Shown piece after piece: positions 1-11,298 of a DNA stretch of 64,000 nucleotides. Below the pieces are notes generated by a model. It searched no databases. It was given only the letters and a program-made list of their open reading frames with translations, and was not told the DNA's origin. Numbering within the stretch: position 1 is the first letter of the stretch; the number at the start of each line of letters is the position of its first letter. The DNA is from Cupriavidus sp. BIS7 (GTDB lineage: Bacteria > Pseudomonadota > Gammaproteobacteria > Burkholderiales > Burkholderiaceae), in contig NZ_ALOU01000060.1 in NCBI RefSeq assembly GCF_000292345.1, positions 1-64,000 on the forward strand, given 5' to 3'. The position numbers and the translations under genes are program-made.

Positions 1-5
1 CCCCG

Positions 6-32
6 CCCCTCTCCCACCTCATGGGAGAGGGG
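6..32. repeat. REP-like palindrome, copy 1
   Basis: A 27-nt hairpin with arms CCCCTCTCCC and GGGAGAGGGG around a 7-nt loop. It lies just beyond the 3' end of ubiA. The same arms with the same 7-nt loop length recur at 11260-11286, 44204-44230 and 44301-44327, so this is a dispersed intergenic element, not a private terminator. Confidence 0.75.
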
Positions 33-42
33 AGAAAATCAG

Positions 43-927
43 TTATCTCAGCAGGTACGCCACCGCGGTTCCCGCAAACACGCAGGCACCGAGCCAGTTG
101 TTATGCCGGAACGCCGCGAAGCACTTCATGCGGTCCCGCTCGCGGATCAGCGTGTAGTGATAGCCAGCCAGCACCGCTGCCGCGGCCAGACCCGCGAAGT
201 ACGGCCAGCCCAGGCCAATCAGCGTGCCCACCCAGGCCATCAGGCCCAGGAACGCGGCATAGCAGATCATGATCGCGGCCACGTCGAACCTGCCGAACGT
301 GATCGCCGATGTCTTCATGCCGAGCAGCAGGTCGTCGTCGCGATCGACCATGGCGTAGGCGGTGTCATAGGCAATCGCCCAGAACACGTTGGCCAGCAGC
401 ATCAGCCACGCCACAAACGGCACCTGGTCCTGGATTGCCGCGAAGGCCATCGGGATGCCGAAGCCGAACGCAATGCCCAGGTAGGCCTGGGGAATCGCGA
501 AGAACCGCTTGAAGAACGGGTACGTACCGGCCAGGATCACCGCCACCACGGCGAGCCACTTGGTCAGCCCGTTCAGCGGAAGAATCAGCGCAAAGGCAAC
601 CAGCGACAGCCCGCCGGCCAGCGCCAGGGCTTCCCAGCCGGCAATCAGCCCGGCGGTCAGCGGCCGCTCCTTCGTGCGCTTCACATGTTTGTCGAAGTCG
701 CGGTCTGCCCAGTCGTTGATCGCGCAGCCTGCCGAGCGCATCAGGAACGTGCCGATGGAGAAGATCCAGAAGAGGCTCCATCCCGGCGCCCCCCCGGCGG
801 CCATCCACATGGCCCAGAGCGTGGGCCACAGCAGCAGAAGCGTGCCGATAGGCTTGTCCATGCGAAGCAGACGCGCGTACAGCGCAAGACGGCTCGGTTG
901 TGCGGGGGCGGTGGATGGATGGGACAT
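43..927 (-). CDS. ubiA: 4-hydroxybenzoate octaprenyltransferase (UbiA)
   Basis: Integral membrane prenyltransferase of ubiquinone biosynthesis. It attaches the polyprenyl tail to 4-hydroxybenzoate at the inner membrane. Both Asp-rich motifs of the UbiA superfamily are visible: NDWADRDFD at residues 71-79, and DRDDD at about 195-199, which bind the Mg-diphosphate of the prenyl donor. The rest is a series of hydrophobic helices. The 294-residue length is normal for bacterial UbiA. It is transcribed away from dps, whose likely terminator lies between them. No strong Shine-Dalgarno (SD) sequence is seen before the ATG. Confidence 0.95.
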   Translation of the reverse strand: MSHPSTAPAQPSRLALYARLLRMDKPIGTLLLLWPTLWAMWMAAGGAPGWSLFWIFSIGTFLMRSAGCAINDWADRDFDKHVKRTKERPLTAGLIAGWEALALAGGLSLVAFALILPLNGLTKWLAVVAVILAGTYPFFKRFFAIPQAYLGIAFGFGIPMAFAAIQDQVPFVAWLMLLANVFWAIAYDTAYAMVDRDDDLLLGMKTSAITFGRFDVAAIMICYAAFLGLMAWVGTLIGLGWPYFAGLAAAAVLAGYHYTLIRERDRMKCFAAFRHNNWLGACVFAGTAVAYLLR

Positions 928-952
928 GGCGGCGTACTTCTGGCAAGACTCA

Positions 953-991
953 AGAAAAAACGCGCCGCGGCTGCATTGGCCGTGACGCGTT
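953..991 (-). terminator. Probable terminator of dps
   Basis: On the minus strand AACGCG pairs with CGCGTT and is followed by a run of T (fwd AAAAAA at 955-960). The loop is GC-rich with further internal pairing. It lies 50-90 nt downstream of the dps stop codon. Moderate support because the outer stem is short. Confidence 0.45.
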
Positions 992-1041
992 GTGCCGGTT
1001 GCCGCGAGGGCCGTGACAACCGGTGGCTGGCATGACGTGGC

Positions 1042-1527
1042 TCAGGCCAGCAGCGAGCGCAGCATCCACGCAGTCTTCTCGTGCGTCTGCATGCGCTGGG
1101 TCAGCAGGTCCGCCGACGGCTCGTCGCCAGCGGCATCGATCACCGGGAACAGCGAGCGCGCGGTGCGCACCACGGCTTCCTGGCCTTCCACGAGCTTGCG
1201 GATCATATCGTTGGCTTCGGGCACGCCCTCTTCCTCGGCGATCGAGGACAGCTTGGCGTATTCCTTGTACGTACCCGGGGCCGGATAGCCCAGGGCGCGG
1301 ATACGCTCGGCAATTGCGTCCACGGCCAGCGCCAGTTCGTTGTACTGCGTCTCAAACATCAGATGCAGCGTATTGAACATCGGACCCGTCACGTTCCAGT
1401 GGAAATTATGGGTCTTGAGGTAAAGCGTGTACGTATCGGCCAGCAGCTTGCACAGGCCTTCCGCGATCTTCTTGCGGTCCTTGTCCGAGATACCGATGTT
1501 CACGCTCATCTCATTCTTTTTTGCCAT
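1042..1527 (-). CDS. dps: Dps-family DNA-binding ferritin
   Basis: Dodecameric mini-ferritin that protects DNA by oxidising Fe(II) with hydrogen peroxide. The inter-subunit ferroxidase ligands can be read in the usual spacing: H43 (in NFHWNVTG), H55, E59, D70 and E74. The 161-residue length and the Lys-containing N-terminus fit the family. A GGAG lies about 10 nt before the ATG. It sits close to oxyR, and peroxide induction through OxyR is the known pattern for dps. A candidate OxyR operator is found upstream at 1877-1931, on the far side of a small ORF. Confidence 0.95.
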   Translation of the reverse strand: MAKKNEMSVNIGISDKDRKKIAEGLCKLLADTYTLYLKTHNFHWNVTGPMFNTLHLMFETQYNELALAVDAIAERIRALGYPAPGTYKEYAKLSSIAEEEGVPEANDMIRKLVEGQEAVVRTARSLFPVIDAAGDEPSADLLTQRMQTHEKTAWMLRSLLA

Positions 1528-1622
1528 GGTCTTTCAGCTCCATTTGTTCAAGCCACAAGGATCGCGCCCGAATGTGACGTGGGCGGACAGCGGCCATTAT
1601 CGCACCACGAATAGCGCCAGGA

Positions 1623-1814
1623 CTACGCCGCAAGGAAAGCAACGCCTCGCGCGGCGTCAAGGAACATCGCCATCGCGCCAAGCGCGACGATTGCCATGCC
1701 GATCTCCTTGCGTACCACCTTGCGGCGCAGGCGATTGGTGTCGCCACGCCCGGCGCTGCGGGCCTGCGTACGAAGGTGCCGAAACCCGGATACAAAAAGA
1801 TTGACCATAGCCAT
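1623..1814 (-). CDS. Small hypothetical membrane protein
   Basis: A 63-residue ORF between oxyR and dps, reading toward dps. The chosen ATG is preceded by GGAG at a 7-nt spacing, the best argument that it is real. The first 40 residues are basic (Arg/Lys-rich) and the C-terminal third (GMAIVALGAMAMFLDAARG) is a single hydrophobic segment, so it may be a one-pass inner-membrane peptide. I do not recognise the family. It may be co-transcribed with dps (95-nt gap). A chance ORF cannot be excluded. Confidence 0.45.
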   Translation of the reverse strand: MAMVNLFVSGFRHLRTQARSAGRGDTNRLRRKVVRKEIGMAIVALGAMAMFLDAARGVAFLAA

Positions 1815-1876
1815 GATGACGCTCCACTTGTCCTGCCCGGGCTCCCCCTGGAACCCGACCATGAAAGTGTATCAAC

Positions 1877-1931
1877 AGACTATTGACATAGCCATTTGAT
1901 AAATCTTACCTATCGAATAGCGAATGCCTAT
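1877..1931. promoter_or_regulatory. Candidate OxyR-type operator
   Basis: The stretch between the oxyR stop and the small ORF has tetramers at the 11-nt periodicity of OxyR sites: AGAC at 1877, ATAG at 1888, ATAA at 1899 and CTAT at 1910. A separate perfect ATAG-N7-CTAT half-site lies at 1917-1931. Compared with the ATAG-N7-CTAT-N7-ATAG-N7-CTAT consensus the first array matches 11 of 16 positions. The likely target is the minus-strand transcript toward the small ORF and dps. Confidence 0.35.
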
Positions 1932-1954
1932 GCAGCGCGAAGGGGTATGCAGCG

Positions 1955-2911
1955 TCAGGCTGCCACGGCTTCCGGTGCCTTGGCGTCACTGATCTTGCGC
2001 ACGCCGGGGAGTTCGCATGCCGCCACGGCATTGGCCAGCGCCTCCATGGCGGGCAGGCGCGTGAAGCTCTTGCGCCAGGCCAGCACCACGCGGCGATCCG
2101 GCACCGGGTCTGCAAACGGCACATAGGCCAGCATGTCGTTGCGGGGCTTGAGATCTGGCACGGAGGTACGCGGCAGCACGGTGATACCGACGCCGCTGGC
2201 CACCATGTGGCGGATCGTCTCGAGCGACGAGCCTTCGAACGTCTTCTGGATGCCATCCGCGGCCTGCGAGAAACGCGACAGCTCCGGGCATACGCCCAGC
2301 ACGTGGTCACGGAAGCAGTGGCCGCTGCCAAGCAGCAGCATGGTCTGCTGCTTCAGTTCGTCCGGATCGACCTTGGTCTGCTGGGCAAGCTGATGCCCAC
2401 GCGGCACGGCCACCACGAACGGCTCGTCGTAGAGCGGGCGCACGGTCAGGCCGGAATCGGCGAACGGCTCGGCCATGATGGCGCAGTCGATCTCGCCCTG
2501 CTTGAGCAGCTCGATCAGCTTGTTCGTGTAGTTCTCCTGCAGCATCAGCGGCATCTGCGGCACGGTCTCGATCATCTGCTTGACCAGCGCGGGCAGCAGG
2601 TACGGTCCGATCGTGTAAATCACGCCCACGCGCAGCGATCCGGCCAGAGGGTCCTTGCCCTGCTTGGCAATCTCGCGGATCGCCATGGTCTGTTCGAGCA
2701 CGCGCTGGGCCTGCGCCACGATCTGCTCGCCGATGGCCGTCACCGACACCTCGGAGGTGCCGCGCTCGAAAATCTGCACGGTCAGCTCGTCCTCCAGCTT
2801 CTTGATGGCGACCGACAGGGTCGGCTGCGATACGAAGCACGCCTCGGCCGCCCGGCCGAAATGCCGCTCGCGCGCAACCGCGACGATGTACTTGAGTTCG
2901 GTGAGCGTCAT
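1955..2911 (-). CDS. oxyR: LysR-type peroxide sensor OxyR
   Basis: Tetrameric LysR-family regulator of the hydrogen peroxide response. The N-terminal winged helix-turn-helix spans about residues 1-60, followed by the linker helix and the two-lobed sensor domain. The two redox cysteines that form the regulatory disulfide are present at C199 and C208 in GSGHCFRDHVLGVC, the same positions as in E. coli. This identifies it as OxyR rather than another LysR protein. The length of 318 residues is somewhat over the usual 305. It lies between recG and the small ORF/dps pair, a neighbourhood common in Burkholderiales. Confidence 0.95.
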   Translation of the reverse strand: MTLTELKYIVAVARERHFGRAAEACFVSQPTLSVAIKKLEDELTVQIFERGTSEVSVTAIGEQIVAQAQRVLEQTMAIREIAKQGKDPLAGSLRVGVIYTIGPYLLPALVKQMIETVPQMPLMLQENYTNKLIELLKQGEIDCAIMAEPFADSGLTVRPLYDEPFVVAVPRGHQLAQQTKVDPDELKQQTMLLLGSGHCFRDHVLGVCPELSRFSQAADGIQKTFEGSSLETIRHMVASGVGITVLPRTSVPDLKPRNDMLAYVPFADPVPDRRVVLAWRKSFTRLPAMEALANAVAACELPGVRKISDAKAPEAVAA

Positions 2912-3030
2912 GATTAATCAGGTTCGGTTAGGCGATAGATTTTAGCTTCGATTCCCGCGATTGTCAGATTGGACTCCGCAAAGTAATCCCTTCGCTACTT
3001 ACGGACCATTCTGATCGGCCGAGATTGTCA

Positions 3031-5199
3031 TCAAGCCTTCAAGAAGTGCTCCCGGCCACCCAGCCAGCGCAACAAATGTGCCTCTACCGCCTCCGGAAAC
3101 TGCTCCAGCATCATCACGGCGGCCTCCTGTGCATAGTCGACGAGCCAGGCATCCGTGTTGAGATCGGCGAATCGCAGCATCGCCTCGCCCGACTGGCGTG
3201 CGCCCAGGAATTCTCCGGGGCCGCGGATCTGCAGGTCGCGCCGCGCGATCTCGAAGCCGTCGGTGGTTTCGCGCATCGTCGCCAGCCGCTCACGCGCCGT
3301 GGGCGACAGCGGCGCCTGGTACATCAGCAGGCAGACCGATTCGGCACTGCCCCGCCCCACACGGCCCCGCAACTGGTGAAGCTGCGCCAGTCCAAAGCGC
3401 TCGGCATGCTCGATGACCATCAGCGACGCATTGGGAACGTCCACGCCCACTTCGATGACTGTCGTGGCCACCAGTACCTGCAGGCGATTGGCGCTGAAAT
3501 CGCCCATCACCGCGGCTTTTTCGGCCGGCGGCAGGCGACCGTGGACCAGGCCGACGCGCAGGTCGGGCAGCGCGGCAACCAGCGTCTCGTAGGTCTCCAC
3601 CGCCGTCTGGAGCTGCAGCGCCTCGCTTTCCTCGATCAGCGGGCACACCCAGTAGACCTGCCGGCCCTCTGCGGCCGCATGGTGCACGCGTTCGATTACC
3701 TCGTCGCGGCGCGCGTCGTTGACCAGGCGCGTGACGATCGGCGTGCGGCCCGGCGGCAGTTCGTCGATCACGGACACGTCGAGATCGGCGTAGTAGGTCA
3801 TCGCCAGCGTGCGCGGAATTGGCGTGGCCGACATCATGAGCTGGTGCGCCACTTTTTCGTCGATGGGGCGCGGCTGCCCGCCTTGCTGCCCGCCTGACTG
3901 CACCGTATCGCTGGCCTTGCCGCGCAGCGCCAGCCGCTGGGCCACGCCGAAGCGATGCTGCTCGTCGACCACGGCCAGCCCGAGCTTCGCGAAATGCACG
4001 GTGTCCTGGATCAGCGCATGGGTGCCGATCACCAGCTTCGCCTCGCCCGATTCGGCACGCGCCACGGCTTCGCGCTTTTCCTTCGCCTTCAGGCTGCCGG
4101 CCAGCCAGACCACGGGCACGCCAAGCGGCTCCAGCCACGCCGACAGTTTGCGGTAGTGCTGCTCCGCCAGGATTTCAGTCGGCGCCATCAATGCGGCCTG
4201 GTAGCCGGCGTCGATTGCCTGGCAAGCGGCCAGCGCGGCCACGATTGTCTTGCCGCTGCCCACATCGCCCTGCAGCAGACGGTGCATCGGGTGCGCGTGG
4301 GTCATGTCGGCGGCAATTTCTTCGACCACTCGCTGCTGCGCGTTTGTCAGGCGAAACGGCAGCGCGGCCAGGAATTTGGTGAGCAGCCCGCCCGCGCGGC
4401 GCGGCATTGACGGCGCGTTCTTCTCGCGTCGCGCCGCCTGCGAGCGGCGCAACGAAATCTGCTGGGCGAGCAGTTCGTCGAACTTGATGCGCACCCACGC
4501 CGGGTGCGATCGGTCGGCCAGCGCGGCCTCGCTCTCCTGCGGCGGCGGGTTATGCAGCAAACGCAGGCAGTCCGCCAGCGGCGCCAGCTTCAACTGCGCC
4601 AGCGGTCCGCGCAGCACGGCCTGCGGCAAGGTTTCAGGCATCGGCGTGCGCTGCATCGCCCCGCCAATCGCCTTGCGCAAGTACGCCTGCGAGATCCCTG
4701 CCGTGGCCGGGTACACGGGAGTAAGCCGATCGGGGAGCGGCTCTCCGGGCGTCACCGCGCGAACGGTCGGGTGGACCATCTCGGCGCCAAAGAACCCGCC
4801 GCGAATCTCGCCGCGCACGCGCAGGCGCACCCCTTCGGCCATCTGCTTGGTCTGGCTGCCGTAGAAATTGAGGAAGCGCAGCGTGAGTTCGCCGGTGTCG
4901 TCGGCCACCTTGACCACAAGTTGTCGGCGCGGCCGGAACGTCACCTCGTTCGAGATCACCTCGCCCTCGACCTGCGCCGGCAAGCCCATGCCCGCACGGC
5001 GGATAGCTTCGCCGATTGGCTCGAGCGTGGTTTCGTCCTCGTAGCGCAGCGGCAGGTGCAGCACCAGGTCAACGCTGCGTCGCAGGCCGAGCTTGGCCAG
5101 CCGGGCCGCGGCCGTGGACGGCTTGGCGTCGGCAGCCCTGGCAGGCTTCTTCGCGGCAGCGGCGGGTTCGTCGATCGGATCGGTGGCGGTGCCTGGCAT
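3031..5199 (-). CDS. recG: ATP-dependent DNA helicase RecG
   Basis: Branch-migration helicase that regresses stalled replication forks and processes Holliday junctions. An N-terminal OB-fold wedge domain precedes superfamily 2 helicase motifs: Walker A GDVGSGKT at about residue 311, the DEQH box (VVDEQHRFG) near 415, SATPIPRTL, and the motif VI region [10 protein letters not shown]. The reading frame stays open upstream to a TTG at 5253. I chose the ATG at 5199 (722 residues), which leaves a low-complexity Ala/Lys-rich N-terminus. The upstream 18 residues would need a TTG start. No clear SD decides between them. Confidence 0.93.
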   Translation of the reverse strand: MPGTATDPIDEPAAAAKKPARAADAKPSTAAARLAKLGLRRSVDLVLHLPLRYEDETTLEPIGEAIRRAGMGLPAQVEGEVISNEVTFRPRRQLVVKVADDTGELTLRFLNFYGSQTKQMAEGVRLRVRGEIRGGFFGAEMVHPTVRAVTPGEPLPDRLTPVYPATAGISQAYLRKAIGGAMQRTPMPETLPQAVLRGPLAQLKLAPLADCLRLLHNPPPQESEAALADRSHPAWVRIKFDELLAQQISLRRSQAARREKNAPSMPRRAGGLLTKFLAALPFRLTNAQQRVVEEIAADMTHAHPMHRLLQGDVGSGKTIVAALAACQAIDAGYQAALMAPTEILAEQHYRKLSAWLEPLGVPVVWLAGSLKAKEKREAVARAESGEAKLVIGTHALIQDTVHFAKLGLAVVDEQHRFGVAQRLALRGKASDTVQSGGQQGGQPRPIDEKVAHQLMMSATPIPRTLAMTYYADLDVSVIDELPPGRTPIVTRLVNDARRDEVIERVHHAAAEGRQVYWVCPLIEESEALQLQTAVETYETLVAALPDLRVGLVHGRLPPAEKAAVMGDFSANRLQVLVATTVIEVGVDVPNASLMVIEHAERFGLAQLHQLRGRVGRGSAESVCLLMYQAPLSPTARERLATMRETTDGFEIARRDLQIRGPGEFLGARQSGEAMLRFADLNTDAWLVDYAQEAAVMMLEQFPEAVEAHLLRWLGGREHFLKA

Positions 5200-5359
5200 C
5201 AGCGCTGGAATATGGGCGGTAACAGGGGCGCTCGGGCGAAGCCTGGCGCCCAAGCCTTACAATGTCGGATTCGCCGATTTTACCCATGCCGTACCGATCA
5301 CTGCGGTGGCACGCCTTCTGGCATGCCGCCGCGCACGGTTTTGGCCGTTGCATCCAGCC

Positions 5360-7580
<2,221 letters not shown>

Positions 7581-7694
7581 TACTGGCAATGTTCTGAAAA
7601 GCAGACAGGCAGCCGAACTTTCCGCCGGCTGGCTGTCGAATACGTGCCCGCAACGGAGCTTGTGCGGGGCGTGTCTGCAACGTCCGTAAAGTAC

Positions 7695-7723
7695 TTGCAA
7701 AGCACCCCGAACAAACCCGTAAT
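7695..7723 (+). promoter_or_regulatory. Possible yajC-secDF promoter
   Basis: TTGCAA (7695-7700) and CGTAAT (7718-7723) are separated by 17 nt, matching sigma-70 boxes at 4 of 6 positions each. It lies 84 nt before the yajC start in a 226-nt gap after tgt. TAGAATGCC also occurs twice just downstream (about 7730 and 7764), so the true -10 element could be one of those. Confidence 0.3.
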
Positions 7724-7806
7724 TCGCCCTAGAATGCCAAGGCGGGACAACAACCGGGTGATAGAATGCCCGATTCCCTGAATGACCTTTGTGACGGAGA
7801 AGTAAC

Positions 7807-8133
7807 GTGTTGATTTCGAACGCTTTTGCCCAGACTGCCGGCGCCGGCGGCGCAGCCGGTGGCCTGATGAGCTTCCTGCCGATCATCCTGATGTTCGCGG
7901 TGCTGTGGTTCATCATGATCCGCCCGCAGATGAAGCGGCAAAAGGAATCCAAGGCAATGCTGGAAGCGCTGTCCAAGAACGACGAAGTCGTGACGGCCGG
8001 CGGTATCCTGGGTCGCATCACCAAGGTCAACGAGAACTACGTGACCCTGGAAGTTGCTGAAGGCACCGAAATCACTGTGCAGAAGAGCGCCGTGACCAAC
8101 GTGCTGCCGAAGGGCTCGCTGAAGTCGCTCTGA
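7807..8133 (+). CDS. yajC: Preprotein translocase subunit YajC
   Basis: Small inner-membrane partner of SecDF. One transmembrane segment (MSFLPIILMFAVLWFIMIRP, about residues 20-39) is followed by a cytoplasmic domain with the family pattern RPQMKRQKE and NDEVVTAGGILGRI. The start is a GTG with GGAG 8 nt upstream. At 108 residues it has the usual size. The order queA-tgt-yajC-secD-secF is the common proteobacterial arrangement. Confidence 0.96.
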   Translation: MLISNAFAQTAGAGGAAGGLMSFLPIILMFAVLWFIMIRPQMKRQKESKAMLEALSKNDEVVTAGGILGRITKVNENYVTLEVAEGTEITVQKSAVTNVLPKGSLKSL

Positions 8134-8336
8134 TCCGGCTCCCTTCCCGCCTGAACCAGGCATGTACGCGGCGCCCGGCGCCTCCGAGCATGCCCTGCGC
8201 AGCCGCCTGAACCCGTATGAGGTCCCGACCGGGCCCCTGACCGGGTTGCCGGGCGGCTGTTTGCCAACCGGTCCGGCCGATCCGGCGTGCATTTCGCACG
8301 ACTATCGGCCACGCCAACCGCAATGACTGGCCAAAG

Positions 8337-10202
8337 ATGAATCGTTATCCGCTTTGGAAATACATCGTGATCCTGGTGGCCCTGGCCATCGGCATCATCT
8401 ACACCCTGCCGAACTTCTTCGGTGAGGCACCCGCCGTCCAGGTATCGTCGGCCAAGGCCACGGTCAAGGTCGACCTGTCCATGCAGAAGCATGTCGAGGA
8501 GATCCTGGCACAGAACCAACTGCAGCCGGACGGCTTGTTCTATGACGTCTCCGGCCAGTCCGGCTCGGTCAAGGCGCGCTTCCGCACCACCGACGAGCAG
8601 CTCAAGGCCAAGGACGCGCTGTCTCGTGCGCTGAATCCCGACGCAAACGATCCGACGTACGTCGTGGCGCTGAACCTGTTGTCAGGTTCGCCGCGCTGGC
8701 TGACCGCGATGCATGCGCTGCCGATGTACCTGGGCCTGGACCTGCGCGGCGGCGTGCACTTCCTGCTCCAGGTGGACATGAAGGGCGCCGTCGACAAGAA
8801 GCTCGACAGCCTGGCCGGCGATGCACGCACGCTGCTGCGTGACAAGAACATCCGCCACGGCGGCATCGACCGCGACGGCGAGCGCCTGACCGTCCGCTTC
8901 ACCAACGCCGACGACGCCGAACGCGCGCGCGCCATCCTGGCCGACAACCAGCGCGAACTGGCGTTCTCGATGGACGGCACGAACGTCGTGGGCACGTTCA
9001 CGGATGCTGCCCGCAAGGCCGTGCAGGACGCGGCCGTCAAGCAGAACATCACCACGCTGCACAACCGTGTGAACGAACTCGGCGTGGCCGAGCCGGTGAT
9101 CCAGCAGCAAGGTGCCGACCGTATCGTGGTGCAGCTGCCCGGCGTGCAGGACACCGCCAAGGCCAAGGACATCATCGGCCGCACGGCCACGCTCGAAGCG
9201 CGCCTGGCCGACCCCGACGCGCCGCGCAACCCGCGCCCGGGCGACCCCGTGCCGTTTGGCGACGAACTGTTCACACAAGGCAACGGCGCCCCGGTGATCC
9301 TGCGCAAGCAAGTGATCTTCACCGGCGACCGCATTGAAAGCGCGGCGGCCGGCTTCGACCACAACCAGCGCCCGTCGGTGAACATCAAGCTCGACGCACA
9401 GGGTGGCCGCGTGCTGCGCGATGTCTCGCGCGAGAACATCGGCAAGCCGATGGGCATCGTCCTGTTTGAAAAGGGCAAGGGCGAAGTGCTGACCGTGGCC
9501 ACGATCCAGTCCGAGCTTGGTTCGAGCTTCCAGATCACCGGCTCGTACTCGACCGAAGCCGCCAACGACCTGGCCCTGCTGCTGCGCGCCGGCTCGCTGG
9601 CCGCGCCGATGGAGATCATCGAGGAACGCACGATTGGCCCGTCGCTCGGTGCGGACAACATCAAGAAGGGCTTTGACTCGGTGATGTACGGCTTCTGCGC
9701 GATCGCCGTCTTCATGATGCTGTATTACATGCTGTTCGGCATGTTCTCGGTGGGGGCGCTGGCTGTGAACCTGCTGCTGCTGGTGGCGGTGCTGTCGATG
9801 CTGCAGGCCACGCTGACGCTGCCTGGCATTGCCGCTATCGCACTGGTGCTGGGTATGGCCATCGACTCTAACGTGCTGATCAACGAGCGGATCCGCGAGG
9901 AACTGCGTGGGGGCGCATCGCCGCAGATGGCCATTGCCGTCGGCTTCGAACGCGCCTGGGCCACGATCCTTGACTCGAACGTGACCACGCTCATCGCCGG
10001 TCTGGCGCTGCTGGCCTTCGGCTCGGGCCCGGTGCGCGGCTTTGCCGTGGTGCACTGCCTGGGCATTCTGACCTCGATGTTCTCGGCGGTGTTCTTCAAC
10101 CGCGGCCTGGTCAACCTCTGGTATGGCCGCAAGAAGAAGCTCCAGAGCGTGGCCATCGGCCAGATCTGGAAGCCGGACACTGACACCCCGGTCGCCAAGT
10201 AA
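8337..10202 (+). CDS. secD: Protein translocase subunit SecD
   Basis: RND-type membrane protein that uses the proton-motive force to pull exported proteins through SecYEG on the periplasmic side. It has an N-terminal TM helix (about residues 8-25), a large periplasmic domain with the LGLDLRGGVHFLLQVD motif, then a C-terminal five-helix bundle with GMAIDSNVLINERIREELR typical of SecD. The 621 residues match E. coli (615). A 203-nt gap separates it from yajC; secF follows after 24 nt. Confidence 0.96.
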   Translation: MNRYPLWKYIVILVALAIGIIYTLPNFFGEAPAVQVSSAKATVKVDLSMQKHVEEILAQNQLQPDGLFYDVSGQSGSVKARFRTTDEQLKAKDALSRALNPDANDPTYVVALNLLSGSPRWLTAMHALPMYLGLDLRGGVHFLLQVDMKGAVDKKLDSLAGDARTLLRDKNIRHGGIDRDGERLTVRFTNADDAERARAILADNQRELAFSMDGTNVVGTFTDAARKAVQDAAVKQNITTLHNRVNELGVAEPVIQQQGADRIVVQLPGVQDTAKAKDIIGRTATLEARLADPDAPRNPRPGDPVPFGDELFTQGNGAPVILRKQVIFTGDRIESAAAGFDHNQRPSVNIKLDAQGGRVLRDVSRENIGKPMGIVLFEKGKGEVLTVATIQSELGSSFQITGSYSTEAANDLALLLRAGSLAAPMEIIEERTIGPSLGADNIKKGFDSVMYGFCAIAVFMMLYYMLFGMFSVGALAVNLLLLVAVLSMLQATLTLPGIAAIALVLGMAIDSNVLINERIREELRGGASPQMAIAVGFERAWATILDSNVTTLIAGLALLAFGSGPVRGFAVVHCLGILTSMFSAVFFNRGLVNLWYGRKKKLQSVAIGQIWKPDTDTPVAK

Positions 10203-10226
10203 GCCAGGACACATCAGGAATACATC

Positions 10227-11201
10227 ATGGAATTTTTCCGCATCAAGCGCGACATTCCGTTCATGAAGCACGCGTTGGTCTTCAACGTGATCTCCTTCCT
10301 GACGTTTGCCGCTGCTGTTTTCTTCCTCTGGCACAAGGGCCTGCACCTGTCGATCGAATTCACCGGCGGTACGGTGATGGAGGTCAACTACCAGCAGGCT
10401 GCCGATCTCGAGAAGATCCGTGGCCAGGTCAGCAAGCTCGGCTATTCCGACGTACAGGTGCAGAACTTCGGCACCTCGCGCGACGTGATGATCCGCCTGC
10501 CGCTGCAGAAAGGCCCAGATGGCAAGCAGGTGACCTCGGCGCAGCAGAGCGAACAGGTCATGGGCGCGCTGACGGCGGCCACGCCTGACGTCAAGCTGCA
10601 GCGTGTGGAGTTCGTCGGCCCGCAGGTCGGCAAGGAACTGGCCACGGACGGCCTGCTGGCACTGCTGTGCGTGGTGATCGGCATCATGATCTACCTGTCT
10701 TTCCGCTTCGAGTGGAAATTCGCCGTCGCCGGTATCATCGCGAACCTGCACGACGTGGTGATCATCCTGGGCTTCTTCGCGTTCTTCCAGTGGGAGTTTT
10801 CGCTCTCCGTGCTGGCGGCAATCCTGGCAGTGCTGGGCTACTCCGTGAACGAGTCGGTGGTGATTTTCGACCGGATTCGCGAGGCGTTCCGCAAGTACCG
10901 CAAGATGACCACGCATGAGGTCATCGACCACGCGATTACCAGCACGATGTCACGGACCATCATCACCCACGGCTCGACCGAAATGATGGTGCTGTCGATG
11001 TTCTTCTTCGGCGGCCCGACGCTGCACTACTTCGCCCTGGCACTGACCGTGGGTATTCTGTTCGGCATCTACTCGTCGGTGTTCGTGGCTGCAGCGCTGG
11101 CGATGTGGCTGGGCGTGAAGCGCGAGGACCTGGTAAAGGGCGAGAAGAAAGGCGGCGACACGTCCGACCGCGACGACCCGAACTACGGCGCACAGGCTTG
11201 A
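10227..11201 (+). CDS. secF: Protein translocase subunit SecF
   Basis: Partner of SecD in the SecDF complex. It has an N-terminal helix (ALVFNVISFLTFAAAVFFLW), then a short periplasmic domain beginning IEFTGGTVMEV, then a C-terminal membrane bundle with GYSVNESVVIFDRIREAFR, the SecF signature. The 324 residues match E. coli (323). It is the last gene of the operon, and a strong hairpin terminator begins 24 nt after the stop codon. Confidence 0.96.
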   Translation: MEFFRIKRDIPFMKHALVFNVISFLTFAAAVFFLWHKGLHLSIEFTGGTVMEVNYQQAADLEKIRGQVSKLGYSDVQVQNFGTSRDVMIRLPLQKGPDGKQVTSAQQSEQVMGALTAATPDVKLQRVEFVGPQVGKELATDGLLALLCVVIGIMIYLSFRFEWKFAVAGIIANLHDVVIILGFFAFFQWEFSLSVLAAILAVLGYSVNESVVIFDRIREAFRKYRKMTTHEVIDHAITSTMSRTIITHGSTEMMVLSMFFFGGPTLHYFALALTVGILFGIYSSVFVAAALAMWLGVKREDLVKGEKKGGDTSDRDDPNYGAQA

Positions 11202-11224
11202 AGCGCCACAGGCGGTTGAAATAA

Positions 11225-11254
11225 AGAAAGGCACCCTCGGGTGCCTTTCTTTTT
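11225..11254. terminator. Bidirectional terminator between secF and phcQ
   Basis: A perfect stem AAAGGCACCC / GGGTGCCTTT with a 2-nt loop is followed by TCTTTTTT on the plus strand and preceded by an A-rich stretch, so it can end both the secF transcript and the converging phc operon. Confidence 0.85.
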
Positions 11255-11259
11255 TGCTC

Positions 11260-11286
11260 CCCCTCTCCCGCCGTGCGGGAGAGGGG
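11260..11286. repeat. REP-like palindrome, copy 2
   Basis: Same 10-nt arms (CCCCTCTCCC / GGGAGAGGGG) and 7-nt loop as at 6-32. Here the loop-closing pairs are G-C and C-G, which extends the stem to 12 bp. It sits between the converging secF and phcQ genes, next to the terminator. Confidence 0.75.
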
Positions 11287-11298
11287 AGAAATCCACCG

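Noticed and set aside
5093-5359. An 89-codon N-terminal extension of QueA
   Set aside because: It lies over the start of recG, lacks homology to QueA, and the internal ATG at 5360 gives the exact family N-terminus.
8682-10931. A very long open frame on the minus strand across secD and secF
   Set aside because: It is antisense to two well-supported genes and is His/Gln/Arg-rich, the usual shadow of a GC-rich gene in the opposite frame.
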